A stretch of DNA of 64,000 bases, taken from positions 57,142-121,141 of the forward strand of contig JACKCD010000011.1 of assembly GCA_020634215.1 (NCBI GenBank), written 5' to 3'. The notes under the pieces were generated by a model, which saw only the letters and a program-made list of their open reading frames with translations, was not told the DNA's origin and did not search any database. This document shows, one piece after another, positions 57,691-64,000 of the stretch. Made by a program: the position numbers and the translations under genes. How positions within the stretch are numbered: position 1 is the stretch's first letter; each line of letters opens with the position of its first letter. The DNA comes from Ardenticatenaceae bacterium (GTDB lineage Bacteria; Chloroflexota; Anaerolineae; Promineifilales; Promineifilaceae).

Positions 57691-58023
57691 TCATCCCGGC
57701 CAATCCACCCCATCATAATATCGCGTTCCCCGATGCCCCTGGCGTGGAATCGGCAATTCTAGCTGCTCGCCCGGGCATTCCACCATAATCAGCGTGCGCG
57801 GCTTGCCTGAATCCGGGTTGACCGCCCCCAGAATAAGTTCCTTGATTTTGACGCGGCCAATAAGCTGGTCGTTAAAAATCGTGTACACATAATCCCCCAC
57901 CTTCAGCCGCGACGGCTTCCCCGCCATGTGAAACTCAAACTCACTCAGGCTACCGTCATACAACGCTACGGCCGCTTCCTCACCCCGGCCGGCGGGAATC
58001 GTCTTTGTAATGCCAAAACTCAT
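57691..58023 (-). CDS. Conserved small protein, unknown function
   Basis: 110 residues, no signal or membrane helix. The pattern VGDYVYTIFNDQLIGRVKIKELILG and the ending RGTRYYDGVDWPG suggest a small beta-barrel of the PUA/ASCH kind, but I cannot assign the family. It lies between two copies of the GATTGGAGATT repeat. Confidence 0.65.
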   Translation of the reverse strand: MSFGITKTIPAGRGEEAAVALYDGSLSEFEFHMAGKPSRLKVGDYVYTIFNDQLIGRVKIKELILGAVNPDSGKPRTLIMVECPGEQLELPIPRQGHRGTRYYDGVDWPG

Positions 58024-58041
58024 GAATCATTCCTCGCATAA

Positions 58042-58102
58042 ATAGAGATTGGAGATTAGAGAGTAGAAGAGTGAACCCCCTAATCTCCAATCCCCAATCT
58101 CC
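58042..58102. repeat. GATTGGAGATT-family hairpin repeat, copy 7
   Basis: ATAGAGATTGGAGATTAGAGAG on the left, CTAATCTCCAATCCCCAATCTCC on the right. Confidence 0.8.
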
Positions 58103-58135
58103 TTTTGCAAAATGCTAATGGATGCCCTTCTCCCT

Positions 58136-59176
58136 CTATTGCAGCCCCACCTTCACCAACGCCTCCAGCCAATCCACCGTCGCTACAATATCATTCAAAT
58201 GCCCCATTTCAAACGGGGTGTGGGTGTAGCGCGTGGGGAAAGCCACCAGGGCCGACGGAATATCTGCCTTCATAAACGCCGCCCCATCACTACCAAAAGA
58301 GCCAAAAACGGCGTGCTGAATGGCAATATCGGCTTGTTTTGCCACCTGCTCTAATCGCTGCGTCAAGGCATAATCATAATGCACCAGCGAATCCTTATGC
58401 ACCAACATGGGGCCACCTCCCAGCCGCACCGGCACCGCCAGCGGATCCACGCCGGGAATGTCGCTGGTTAGCCCCACTTCGATGGCAATCGCCGCATCAA
58501 ATCGCTCATGGGCAGCCAGCGCATAGGCTCCAATCAACCCTACCTCTTCCTGCACGGTGCAGGCCAGCGTCAGCGTGCAGCGCAGGTCGGCGGGGTCAAG
58601 CCGACGCAGTAGCTCGGTCAAAATTGCCAGCGGCACCCGGTCGTCGAGCGCTTTGCCGATCACTTTTTGCCCAAACTGGGTGGTGGTGGCCTCCCAAATG
58701 ATGCGCGTGCCGGGGGTCACACCCCGCGCCACCAGCTCCGCCGCCGACAGGCCAGTATCTACCCAGAAATCGTTCCAGGTTTGGGCGTTGGGTTCGGGCA
58801 GGGCTATTGAAGCGAGGTGGCCGGTGACGGAAGCGATCACGCCGGGGATTTCGCCGGAACGCGCCAGCACGCGCACACGCTGGCCGATGGTGAAAGCGTT
58901 GCGGAAGCTGTGGTTATATTGCCACCCTTGCCCGTTTGCCAGCAGCAAAAAGCCGCCGGGATGGATGGCGCGGACGAGGTAGGTGAGTTCGTCGGCGTGG
59001 GCGGCAAGGAGCAGGCGGGGGCCGCTGCCACCCACACGGGCAAGGACGTTGCCAACGGCCGTTCTTTCCGTCACCGCCCCCGCATCCCGCCACAACCCTT
59101 CAATCACATCCAGCATCACCCCTTCCTGCCCCACCGGCCCGCTCAATTCAGTTAAAGTTTTAATGAGATCAAACAT
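58136..59176 (-). CDS. M42-family metallopeptidase (glutamyl aminopeptidase/endoglucanase type)
   Basis: 346 residues. Metal ligands visible: AAHADE (His, Asp), KALDDR (Asp), TVQEEVG (catalytic Glu pair), and the C-terminal TRYTHTPFEMG (His). The inserted dimerisation domain lies between about residues 70 and 165. The first motif reads AHADE where many members have AHMDE. It degrades peptides from the N-terminus as a large dodecameric complex in related organisms. One palindrome near 59052. Confidence 0.9.
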   Translation of the reverse strand: MFDLIKTLTELSGPVGQEGVMLDVIEGLWRDAGAVTERTAVGNVLARVGGSGPRLLLAAHADELTYLVRAIHPGGFLLLANGQGWQYNHSFRNAFTIGQRVRVLARSGEIPGVIASVTGHLASIALPEPNAQTWNDFWVDTGLSAAELVARGVTPGTRIIWEATTTQFGQKVIGKALDDRVPLAILTELLRRLDPADLRCTLTLACTVQEEVGLIGAYALAAHERFDAAIAIEVGLTSDIPGVDPLAVPVRLGGGPMLVHKDSLVHYDYALTQRLEQVAKQADIAIQHAVFGSFGSDGAAFMKADIPSALVAFPTRYTHTPFEMGHLNDIVATVDWLEALVKVGLQ

Positions 59177-59185
59177 TAGCGTGGC

Positions 59186-59213
59186 GTAGGGTCGTAGCGT
59201 GCTACGACCCTAC
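59186..59213. repeat. 13-bp perfect palindrome GTAGGGTCGTAGC
   Basis: GTAGGGTCGTAGC (59186-59198), GT, GCTACGACCCTAC (59201-59213) between two minus-strand genes. On the minus strand it stands 16 bases after the alcohol dehydrogenase stop and could end that message; T tract absent. Confidence 0.65.
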
Positions 59214-59228
59214 AAAATCTGTCAATCC

Positions 59229-60323
59229 CTAATTGTCAAACATGATCACCGAGCGCAGCGTTTCGCCGCGCTTCATGGCATCGAAGGCCGCTTCGGTTTC
59301 ATCAAGGGTGATGCGACGGCTGACGAGGCCATCGAGGTCAAGCTTGCCCTGCTGGTACCAGTCGGCCAAAATGGGGAAGTCGCGGGCGGGGATGCAGTTG
59401 CCATACCAGGAAACGGTCAGGCTACCGCCGAGGTCGAAAAAGCGCTGGATGTCAATATCGAGCCGAGGGCCGGGGCCAGGCACGCCAATGAGGACGCAGT
59501 TGCCCGCGAGGTCACGGCAGAAGAGGGCTTGTTCGAGTGTTTGGCTAATGCCAACGGCTTCAAAGGAGTGGTTGACCCCGTTGCCGCCAGTGAGCCGCTT
59601 GATTTCAGCCACAGGCTCTACTTCGCTGGCGTTGACGGTGTGGGTTGCGCCAAATCCTTTGGCCCATTCTAGCTTTTGCGGGTCCAGGTCAACGGCAATG
59701 ATTTTGGTGGCACCGGCAATTTTTGCCCCCTGAATAACGCTGTCGCCGACACCACCGCAGCCAAAGACGGCCACGCTGTCGCCCTGGCGCACGCGAGCCG
59801 AGTAAAGGGCGGCACCGATGCCGGTCATGACCCCGCAGCCGATAAGCGACATGGGGGCGGGGTCGAGGGCGGGGTCATAGGTGACGCACTGGACTTCGTG
59901 GACAAGGGTGTGGGTGCAGAAGGTGCCGATGCCGAGGGCGGCGTTGAGAACACCACCGTTGGTGTCGCGCATTTTGCCTTCGGCGTGGTGGCTGTTGGCG
60001 CAATAGTTGTGTTCGCCCTTCAGGCAAAAACGGCATTCGCCGCAGGGGGCACGCCAGTTGAGCATGACGTGGTCGCCGACTTGGACGCGGGTAACGGCCG
60101 TTCCGACCTGTTCCACCACCCCTGCCCCCTCATGCCCCAGCAAAAAGGGGAAGCCATCGGTGCCATAGGTGCCAGTTTTGAGGCCGAGGTCGGTGTGGCA
60201 CACGCCAGAGGCAAGAATACGGACGACGACATCGCGTGGGCCGGGGTCGTCGAGGATAAAATCTTCGATGGAAACGGGGGCGGCGGGAACGCGGGCAATG
60301 GCACCGCGAGCTTGGATAGGCAT
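59229..60323 (-). CDS. Zinc-dependent medium-chain alcohol dehydrogenase
   Basis: 364 residues, class III-like layout. Catalytic zinc ligands Cys in ASGVCHTDLG, His in GHEGAGVVE; structural zinc cysteines in CGECRFCLKGEHNYC; NAD-binding GCGGVGDS and DLDPQKLEWAKGFGAT. Strong resemblance to S-(hydroxymethyl)mycothiol dehydrogenase-like enzymes of Actinobacteria; whether it uses a thiol adduct of formaldehyde is not shown. It may be regulated separately from the M42 gene, which lies 53 bases downstream. One palindrome near 60088. Confidence 0.9.
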   Translation of the reverse strand: MPIQARGAIARVPAAPVSIEDFILDDPGPRDVVVRILASGVCHTDLGLKTGTYGTDGFPFLLGHEGAGVVEQVGTAVTRVQVGDHVMLNWRAPCGECRFCLKGEHNYCANSHHAEGKMRDTNGGVLNAALGIGTFCTHTLVHEVQCVTYDPALDPAPMSLIGCGVMTGIGAALYSARVRQGDSVAVFGCGGVGDSVIQGAKIAGATKIIAVDLDPQKLEWAKGFGATHTVNASEVEPVAEIKRLTGGNGVNHSFEAVGISQTLEQALFCRDLAGNCVLIGVPGPGPRLDIDIQRFFDLGGSLTVSWYGNCIPARDFPILADWYQQGKLDLDGLVSRRITLDETEAAFDAMKRGETLRSVIMFDN

Positions 60324-60340
60324 ATAGTTTACTCCTTAAT

Positions 60341-60553
60341 GGGACGCGGACGAACACGGACGAACGCGGATGAATGGGAAAGTTCAATGTTGGTGTCGCG
60401 GTTCGTGTTGTCTCCTGTGGATAATTTGGTAGAAACGGGGTGATTTTGACGCAAACGGCCGTTGCTGTCAATAATGACGGACGACCGGCGACGGACGACT
60501 GACAACCATTCCTTCATCCTTTAATCTTTTGTCCACGTTCGTCTGCGTCCCAT
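60341..60553. repeat. Dispersed inverted repeat (GGACGCGGA...TCTGCGTCCC family), copy 4, with internal GACGGACGACCG tract
   Basis: GGGACGCGGACGAACACGGACGAACGCGGATGA on the left and CCACGTTCGTCTGCGTCCC on the right enclose about 160 bases. These include one palindrome near 60450 and a GACGGACGACCG/GACTGACAACC tract similar to bases 53435-53453. It lies in the 248-base gap between divergent genes, with no gene inside. Confidence 0.65.
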
Positions 60554-60571
60554 TTTCAAAGGAAGCAAGTG

Positions 60572-61495
60572 ATGAAACTCAAACGACATGAACAAAACCC
60601 GATTCTGCTGCCAGATTTAACGTCGCCGTGGCAGTGTGCCAACGTGTTTAACCCGTCGGTGGTTTACCACAATGGCTTGTTCCACATGCACTACCGGGCG
60701 CAGGGGCTGGATTGGGTGAGCCGGATTGGGTATGCGGTAAGTATGGATGGGGTCAAGTGGAATCGGTTGAGCCAACCGGTGCTGGAGCCGCAGGATGGGA
60801 CGGATTCGCGGGGGGTGGAGGATCCAAGGGTGGTGGAGATTAACGGCCGTTTCTACATGTGCTACACCGCCTACGGCCGGGAATTTGTCGGCCAGCCCAC
60901 CCACGCCGGGGGCGGCATTCGTCCCATGATCGCCCGCAGCGACAACTTGATTACCTGGGAACGGCTGGGGCCGATTGTGACGGGGGAGGATAACAAGGAT
61001 CATGTGCTGTTTCCGAGGTTGATAAACGGCCGTTATCTCGCCCTCCACCGCCGCTGGCCCCACATCTGGCTGGCCGCCAGCGACGACCTGCGAACATGGC
61101 GCGAGGACGACATGCAGCCCATCTTTGGCCCCCGCCCCGGCAACAGTTGGGACAGCAAAAGCGTGGGAGCCAACGGCGTGCCCATTGAAACGCCACACGG
61201 CTGGCTGCTGCTCTATCATGGCTATGGCGAAGACCATGTGTACCAGTTTGGGGTGTGTTTGCTGGATTTGGATGAGCCGGAGAGGGTGGTTAAACGGCCG
61301 TTAGCCCCCATTTTCTGGCCGGAAGAGATGTGGGAACTACGCGGCGATGTCCCCAACGTCGTTTTCTCCAACGCCAACCCCGTTGTCAACGGCATCGTCC
61401 ACGTCTACTACGGCGGCGGCGACCATGTGATTGGCTTGGCAACTTGTCCGTTGGCTGAGTTATTGGATTTTGTGATGATGGAAGGAAATGGATGA
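60572..61495 (+). CDS. Glycoside hydrolase family 130-type phosphorylase
   Basis: 307 residues from ATG 60572 (GGAAG at -14), five-bladed propeller. FNPSVVYHNGLFHMHYRAQG, IGYAVSMDGVKWNRL, GVEDPRVVEINGRFYMCYTAYG (the conserved Asp acid), HVLFPRLINGRYLALHRR (with H and K/R near the phosphate site) and HGYGEDHVYQFGVCLLDLDEPERV are typical of GH130. Family members phosphorolyse beta-mannosides; the substrate here is unknown. Three palindromes give NGRF, NGRY and KRPL, at the ends of strands. Confidence 0.85.
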   Translation: MKLKRHEQNPILLPDLTSPWQCANVFNPSVVYHNGLFHMHYRAQGLDWVSRIGYAVSMDGVKWNRLSQPVLEPQDGTDSRGVEDPRVVEINGRFYMCYTAYGREFVGQPTHAGGGIRPMIARSDNLITWERLGPIVTGEDNKDHVLFPRLINGRYLALHRRWPHIWLAASDDLRTWREDDMQPIFGPRPGNSWDSKSVGANGVPIETPHGWLLLYHGYGEDHVYQFGVCLLDLDEPERVVKRPLAPIFWPEEMWELRGDVPNVVFSNANPVVNGIVHVYYGGGDHVIGLATCPLAELLDFVMMEGNG

Positions 61496-61525
61496 TTCAA
61501 GAACTGGATACTGTTGTGCCGTTTT

Positions 61526-61981
61526 CTACCTCCGCCCCTGTTTCGCAAGCAAAGCCGCATCAATTAAATCTTGAGGGCGGCCGGCCGTGCGTTTTACCGT
61601 GATTAAATCTTCTCGAGAGATAAACAAAACCTTGAGGCCATCAAAATCTACTTCCATGCGCCTGCCCCACGCATTTTCAAACGTCACCCCCGATACTCCC
61701 ATCAAAATGTCAACACGCATGGGTGGTAAACCCATTTGGTAAAAATAACCTTCTTCGGCAAAATCTGCTTCGGTCATGCCAGCCAATGGTGCCCCAAATT
61801 CGACCAAAGCGCGAAAAACAGCCTTGGCGTTGGTTGGGTTAGCCTCTACCCATAAATCAAGGTCTTTTGTATAACGTGGCTCTGCATGTTGCACAACTGC
61901 ATAACCACCAATGACCAAATATTTAACCTGGTTGGCGTTGAAAAGTCTCAACAGATCGGAGAAGTCGGAGTTGACAAACAT
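61526..61981 (-). CDS. Nucleotidyltransferase (DUF6036/AbiEii-like)
   Basis: 151 residues. VKYLVIGGYAVVQHAEPRYTKDLDLWVEA has the GG-x-A and DLDLW (DxD) motif of the nucleotidyltransferase fold; the last half (ENAWGRRMEVDFDGLKVLFISREDLITVKRTAGRPQDLIDAALL) is the typical C-terminal helix pair. Such genes often act as antitoxin-like or transferase parts of MNT/AbiE systems. Its 5' end overlaps the small upstream gene by 59 bases in another frame, so they form an operon. No palindrome in either. Confidence 0.82.
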   Translation of the reverse strand: MFVNSDFSDLLRLFNANQVKYLVIGGYAVVQHAEPRYTKDLDLWVEANPTNAKAVFRALVEFGAPLAGMTEADFAEEGYFYQMGLPPMRVDILMGVSGVTFENAWGRRMEVDFDGLKVLFISREDLITVKRTAGRPQDLIDAALLAKQGRR

Positions 61982-62129
61982 CCTGCCCCTTTACTTTTTC
62001 CGCATGTAAAATTAGCTCCCACATAGCAGCAAACCGAACTTGCGGCGACTGGGCTTGCCAGAACTGAAAGTCGAATGATCGATCCAGCTCTTCAAGTTTT
62101 CCTTTGCGTTCCATAAATGCCGTTCTCAT
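61923..62129 (-). CDS. Small helical protein encoded with the nucleotidyltransferase
   Basis: 68 residues from ATG 62129 (an earlier ATG lies at 62159). KLEELDRSFDFQFWQAQSPQVRFAAMWELILHAEKVKG is an amphipathic helical stretch often seen upstream of this type of nucleotidyltransferase. The strong overlap with the next gene suggests translational coupling. A toxin-antitoxin-like pairing is possible; no activity is shown. Confidence 0.65.
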   Translation of the reverse strand: MRTAFMERKGKLEELDRSFDFQFWQAQSPQVRFAAMWELILHAEKVKGQDVCQLRLLRSVETFQRQPG

Positions 62130-62155
62130 AACGGAAATTATAGCATAGATTGTAC

Positions 62156-64000
62156 TCACTCATACGCCAGAATTTCGCGGATGCGGAGGTTGGCGGCGTT
62201 GCGGGCGGGGAGGTAGCTGGCAAGATAGGAGATGAGGAGGACGACCAGCAGCCAGATGGCGGCTCCGGCAAAGGAAAAGGTGTAGCTGAGGGGGAACTGT
62301 AGCAAGCTAACTCCAATTTGATAGCTCATGACCCGGCTCATCGGTTGTGCCATGACCATGCCGCCCATCCACGACAGCAGACCAATGACCAGCCCTTCGC
62401 TGATAAAAATGCGCTCCACGGTGCTATCAGAGGCACCCAATGCCCGCATCACCCCAATTTCGCGGCGGCGTTCAAGGACGTTCATTGACATTGTGCCCAT
62501 CAACCCCAACCCACCCACGGTAGCAATGAGCATGGACATGGTGCCCAGGAGCGTGGTGAAGATGTTGAACCGCTCAGTCAGCACGTTGCGGTCGTCGCTG
62601 ATAGATTGGCTGGAGCTGGTGAGGTAGCCCGCTTTTTCCAGCGCGGCTTCGAGGGCACGGGAAACGGCCGTATGTGTGGCCTCGTCATGCTGGTTGGTAA
62701 TCACCTGCACGCTGTCGGTTTGGCCGACGCTGCCCACCTGCCGCGCCAGCGTGGTGTACGGCACGTAAACGTCGGATGGGCCTAGCGGCGGGCGCAAATC
62801 TTGGGTGATGCCAACAATCTCCCAATCGCTTTCCTCATCGCCAATTTTGATGGTCAGCGTGCCGCCAACGTGCAAATACGGCTCTTTGTCCAGCAGGTTT
62901 TTGTGGATGACGACGCTGTGCTGGTCATTATTGGTGAGCCAACGGCCGTTTGCCACATCCGGCTTAAACAACTTCGTCTCCGGCGGCAGCGCGTTGATAA
63001 ACAACGCCTCGCCGTCCTGCCCATCGGGACGAATCGGCACCCCCTGGCGCTTTTGCCAACTTTCCACCGCCACCACCCCCGGAACCTGCGCCACCAGCCG
63101 CTCCACCGGTTCGGCGCGGTACGGGCGGCTAAAATCCACCTGCACATCATAACCCCGGCTGGCAAGCGTGTCGTCGGCCGTGGTGAACAGCGAAGCCCGC
63201 ACCGTTAGCACGCTGATGAAAATCGCCCCGCCGAGCAACAGCGTCACCAGCGTCAGCGCCAGCCGCCCTTTGCGGCGGAAGGTGTTGCGGAGTGATAGAC
63301 GCAGCGGGCGGGAAATGGGCAGTTTGCCCAACAGCAGATCAATCACCCCCGGTTCGCTGCTGCTGTCGCTAATGCCCACATCGCTGATGGCTTCGCGGAT
63401 AGTGGTGCGGGCAGCGGCGGTAACGGGCTGGATGGCGGCAATAAGCGGGATAAACATCCCGGCAGCCATTTCAATGAGGGTGACACGAGGCTGGAATTGG
63501 TAGTGGAGGATGTCGAAGTTGAGCTGCCCGGCGACAAAGCGGGAGAGCGCCAACGACCCTATCGCGCCTAGCGGCAGGGCGATGAACAGGGCGGCAATGC
63601 CGTAAAGAATGACCATGCGAAAGTAGAGGGCAGTGACCATCCCGGCTCTGGCTCCCACTGCTTTCATGATGCCAATTTGCCGCACCTGCTGTTTGAGGAT
63701 GGCGTTGAGGGTGTTGACAATGAGGATGCCGCTGAGGAGCAGCGAGAAGGTGCCTAGCACGCCCAAAATGAGGATGATGGTGGGCAGAAAATCTTCGGCG
63801 GGGTGTTTGTCGGGTTCGGGGATGTTGGTGAAGCGAATTTGCCGGCCGCTTTTTTCCACCTTGTCCTCCACGCGAGCCACCACTTCTTCGATATGGGTCA
63901 GGTCGGTGGTGTCGCCGTCCACGCGGATTTGCAGTTGGTCGAAGCCGGCCGGAAGCTCCAGCCAATCAAGCGTTTCCTCAGAAATGTAGCCAAAACCGAT
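62156..64000 (-). CDS. ABC transporter permease, FtsX/MacB type (N-terminus outside the window)
   Basis: At least 614 residues, open to the window edge. Two FtsX domains with the usual three-to-four helices each: first half LILGVLGTFSLLLSGILIVNTLNAIL, KAVGARAGMVTALYFRMVILYGIAALFIAL; second half MLIATVGGLGLMGTMSMNVLERRREIGVMRALGASDS at the end. Between them lies an extracytoplasmic MacB-like core domain (PLRLSLRNTFRRKGRLALTLVTLL...VQVDFSRPYRAEP). Such permeases export lipoproteins, peptides or antibiotics together with a separate ATPase. One palindrome near 62936 and a near copy at 62660. Confidence 0.88.
   Translation of the reverse strand: MGFGYISEETLDWLELPAGFDQLQIRVDGDTTDLTHIEEVVARVEDKVEKSGRQIRFTNIPEPDKHPAEDFLPTIILILGVLGTFSLLLSGILIVNTLNAILKQQVRQIGIMKAVGARAGMVTALYFRMVILYGIAALFIALPLGAIGSLALSRFVAGQLNFDILHYQFQPRVTLIEMAAGMFIPLIAAIQPVTAAARTTIREAISDVGISDSSSEPGVIDLLLGKLPISRPLRLSLRNTFRRKGRLALTLVTLLLGGAIFISVLTVRASLFTTADDTLASRGYDVQVDFSRPYRAEPVERLVAQVPGVVAVESWQKRQGVPIRPDGQDGEALFINALPPETKLFKPDVANGRWLTNNDQHSVVIHKNLLDKEPYLHVGGTLTIKIGDEESDWEIVGITQDLRPPLGPSDVYVPYTTLARQVGSVGQTDSVQVITNQHDEATHTAVSRALEAALEKAGYLTSSSQSISDDRNVLTERFNIFTTLLGTMSMLIATVGGLGLMGTMSMNVLERRREIGVMRALGASDSTVERIFISEGLVIGLLSWMGGMVMAQPMSRVMSYQIGVSLLQFPLSYTFSFAGAAIWLLVVLLISYLASYLPARNAANLRIREILAYE

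Larger units (their letters stand above)
1985..62945. repeat. Highly iterated palindrome AACGGCCGTT, about 100 copies across the window
   Basis: Exact 10-mers are seen at about 104 sites by hand count, for example near 1985, 6281, 7971, 9381, 12917, 14751, 16471, 21396, 25025, 29079, 34065, 43504, 47636, 50967, 57573, 61290 and 62936. Many single-mismatch copies also occur (7280, 24086, 28542, 46534). It lies in coding sequence in all frames (reading NGR, TAV or RP), in promoters and between genes. The function is unknown; see the findings. Confidence 0.97.

Noticed and set aside
1..64000. CRISPR array or phage genome
   Set aside because: No regularly spaced direct repeats with unique spacers. 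Only one antirepressor-like gene resembles phage, without structural or integrase genes.

Overview
The window is 64 kb of a moderately GC-rich bacterial chromosome. It looks like a filamentous, Anaerolineae- or Ardenticatenia-type member of the Chloroflexota. This is inferred from the long RpoD, fabF-rnc and infC-rpmI-rplT gene orders, a bacterial Elp3, an F420-type LLM oxidoreductase, two-domain ALDH16-like and eukaryote-like DERA genes, and the amount of intergenic repeat DNA. No rRNA, CRISPR array or replication origin was seen. Three tRNAs are present (Lys, Met, Glu).

Layout. 1-3.9 kb: end of moaE, then fabF, rnc and rpoD. 4-12.6 kb: cell-surface region with two tandem Wzz/BY-kinase genes, a nonulosonic (sialic-type) acid set neuB-neuC-neuA, an unrecognised conserved gene and a sortase. 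12.6-14.4 kb: infC-rpmI-rplT with attenuator-like hairpins and a probable AUU start for infC. 14.5-18.6 kb: a GT39-like membrane glycosyltransferase, tRNA-Lys, signal peptidase I and deoC. 18.6-21 kb: an ALDH16-like gene broken by several indels. 21-26.6 kb: zinc-ribbon protein, nucleotidyltransferase, REC-CpaE-like fusion, an XRE/membrane-protein pair with a visible operator, and an oxidoreductase. 26.7-37.3 kb: a di-heme peroxidase/beta-helix fusion, two tRNAs, an antirepressor-like gene, a lipoprotein, a double-GNAT protein, a DUF488-RecQ fusion and a secreted beta-helix protein. 37.4-45.5 kb: LLM oxidoreductase, a foreign-looking block (HNH endonuclease, orphan gene, alpha/beta hydrolase) with duplicated pieces of the elp3 5' end, then elp3, a cyclase and a histidine kinase. 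45.5-53 kb: a response-regulator-type promoter with a candidate small RNA, murJ, yjjX, vapBC, a frameshifted UxaA-family gene and a LarA-like gene. 53-64 kb: GNAT, MaoC, GGCT, amidohydrolase, DEAD-box helicase, M42 peptidase, zinc alcohol dehydrogenase, GH130, a nucleotidyltransferase pair and an FtsX-type permease cut by the window edge.

The strongest signal is not a gene. The 10-bp palindrome AACGGCCGTT occurs about 100 times by hand count, against an expectation well below one. It lies in coding sequence in all three frames, in promoters and between genes. At most copies I examined, on both gene orientations, local base skew flips from G-rich on the 5' side to C-rich on the 3' side. Several families of dispersed hairpin repeats fill the intergenic gaps, and one copy sits in frame inside a membrane-protein gene. 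The palindrome is missing from the core translation operon and from the foreign-looking blocks.
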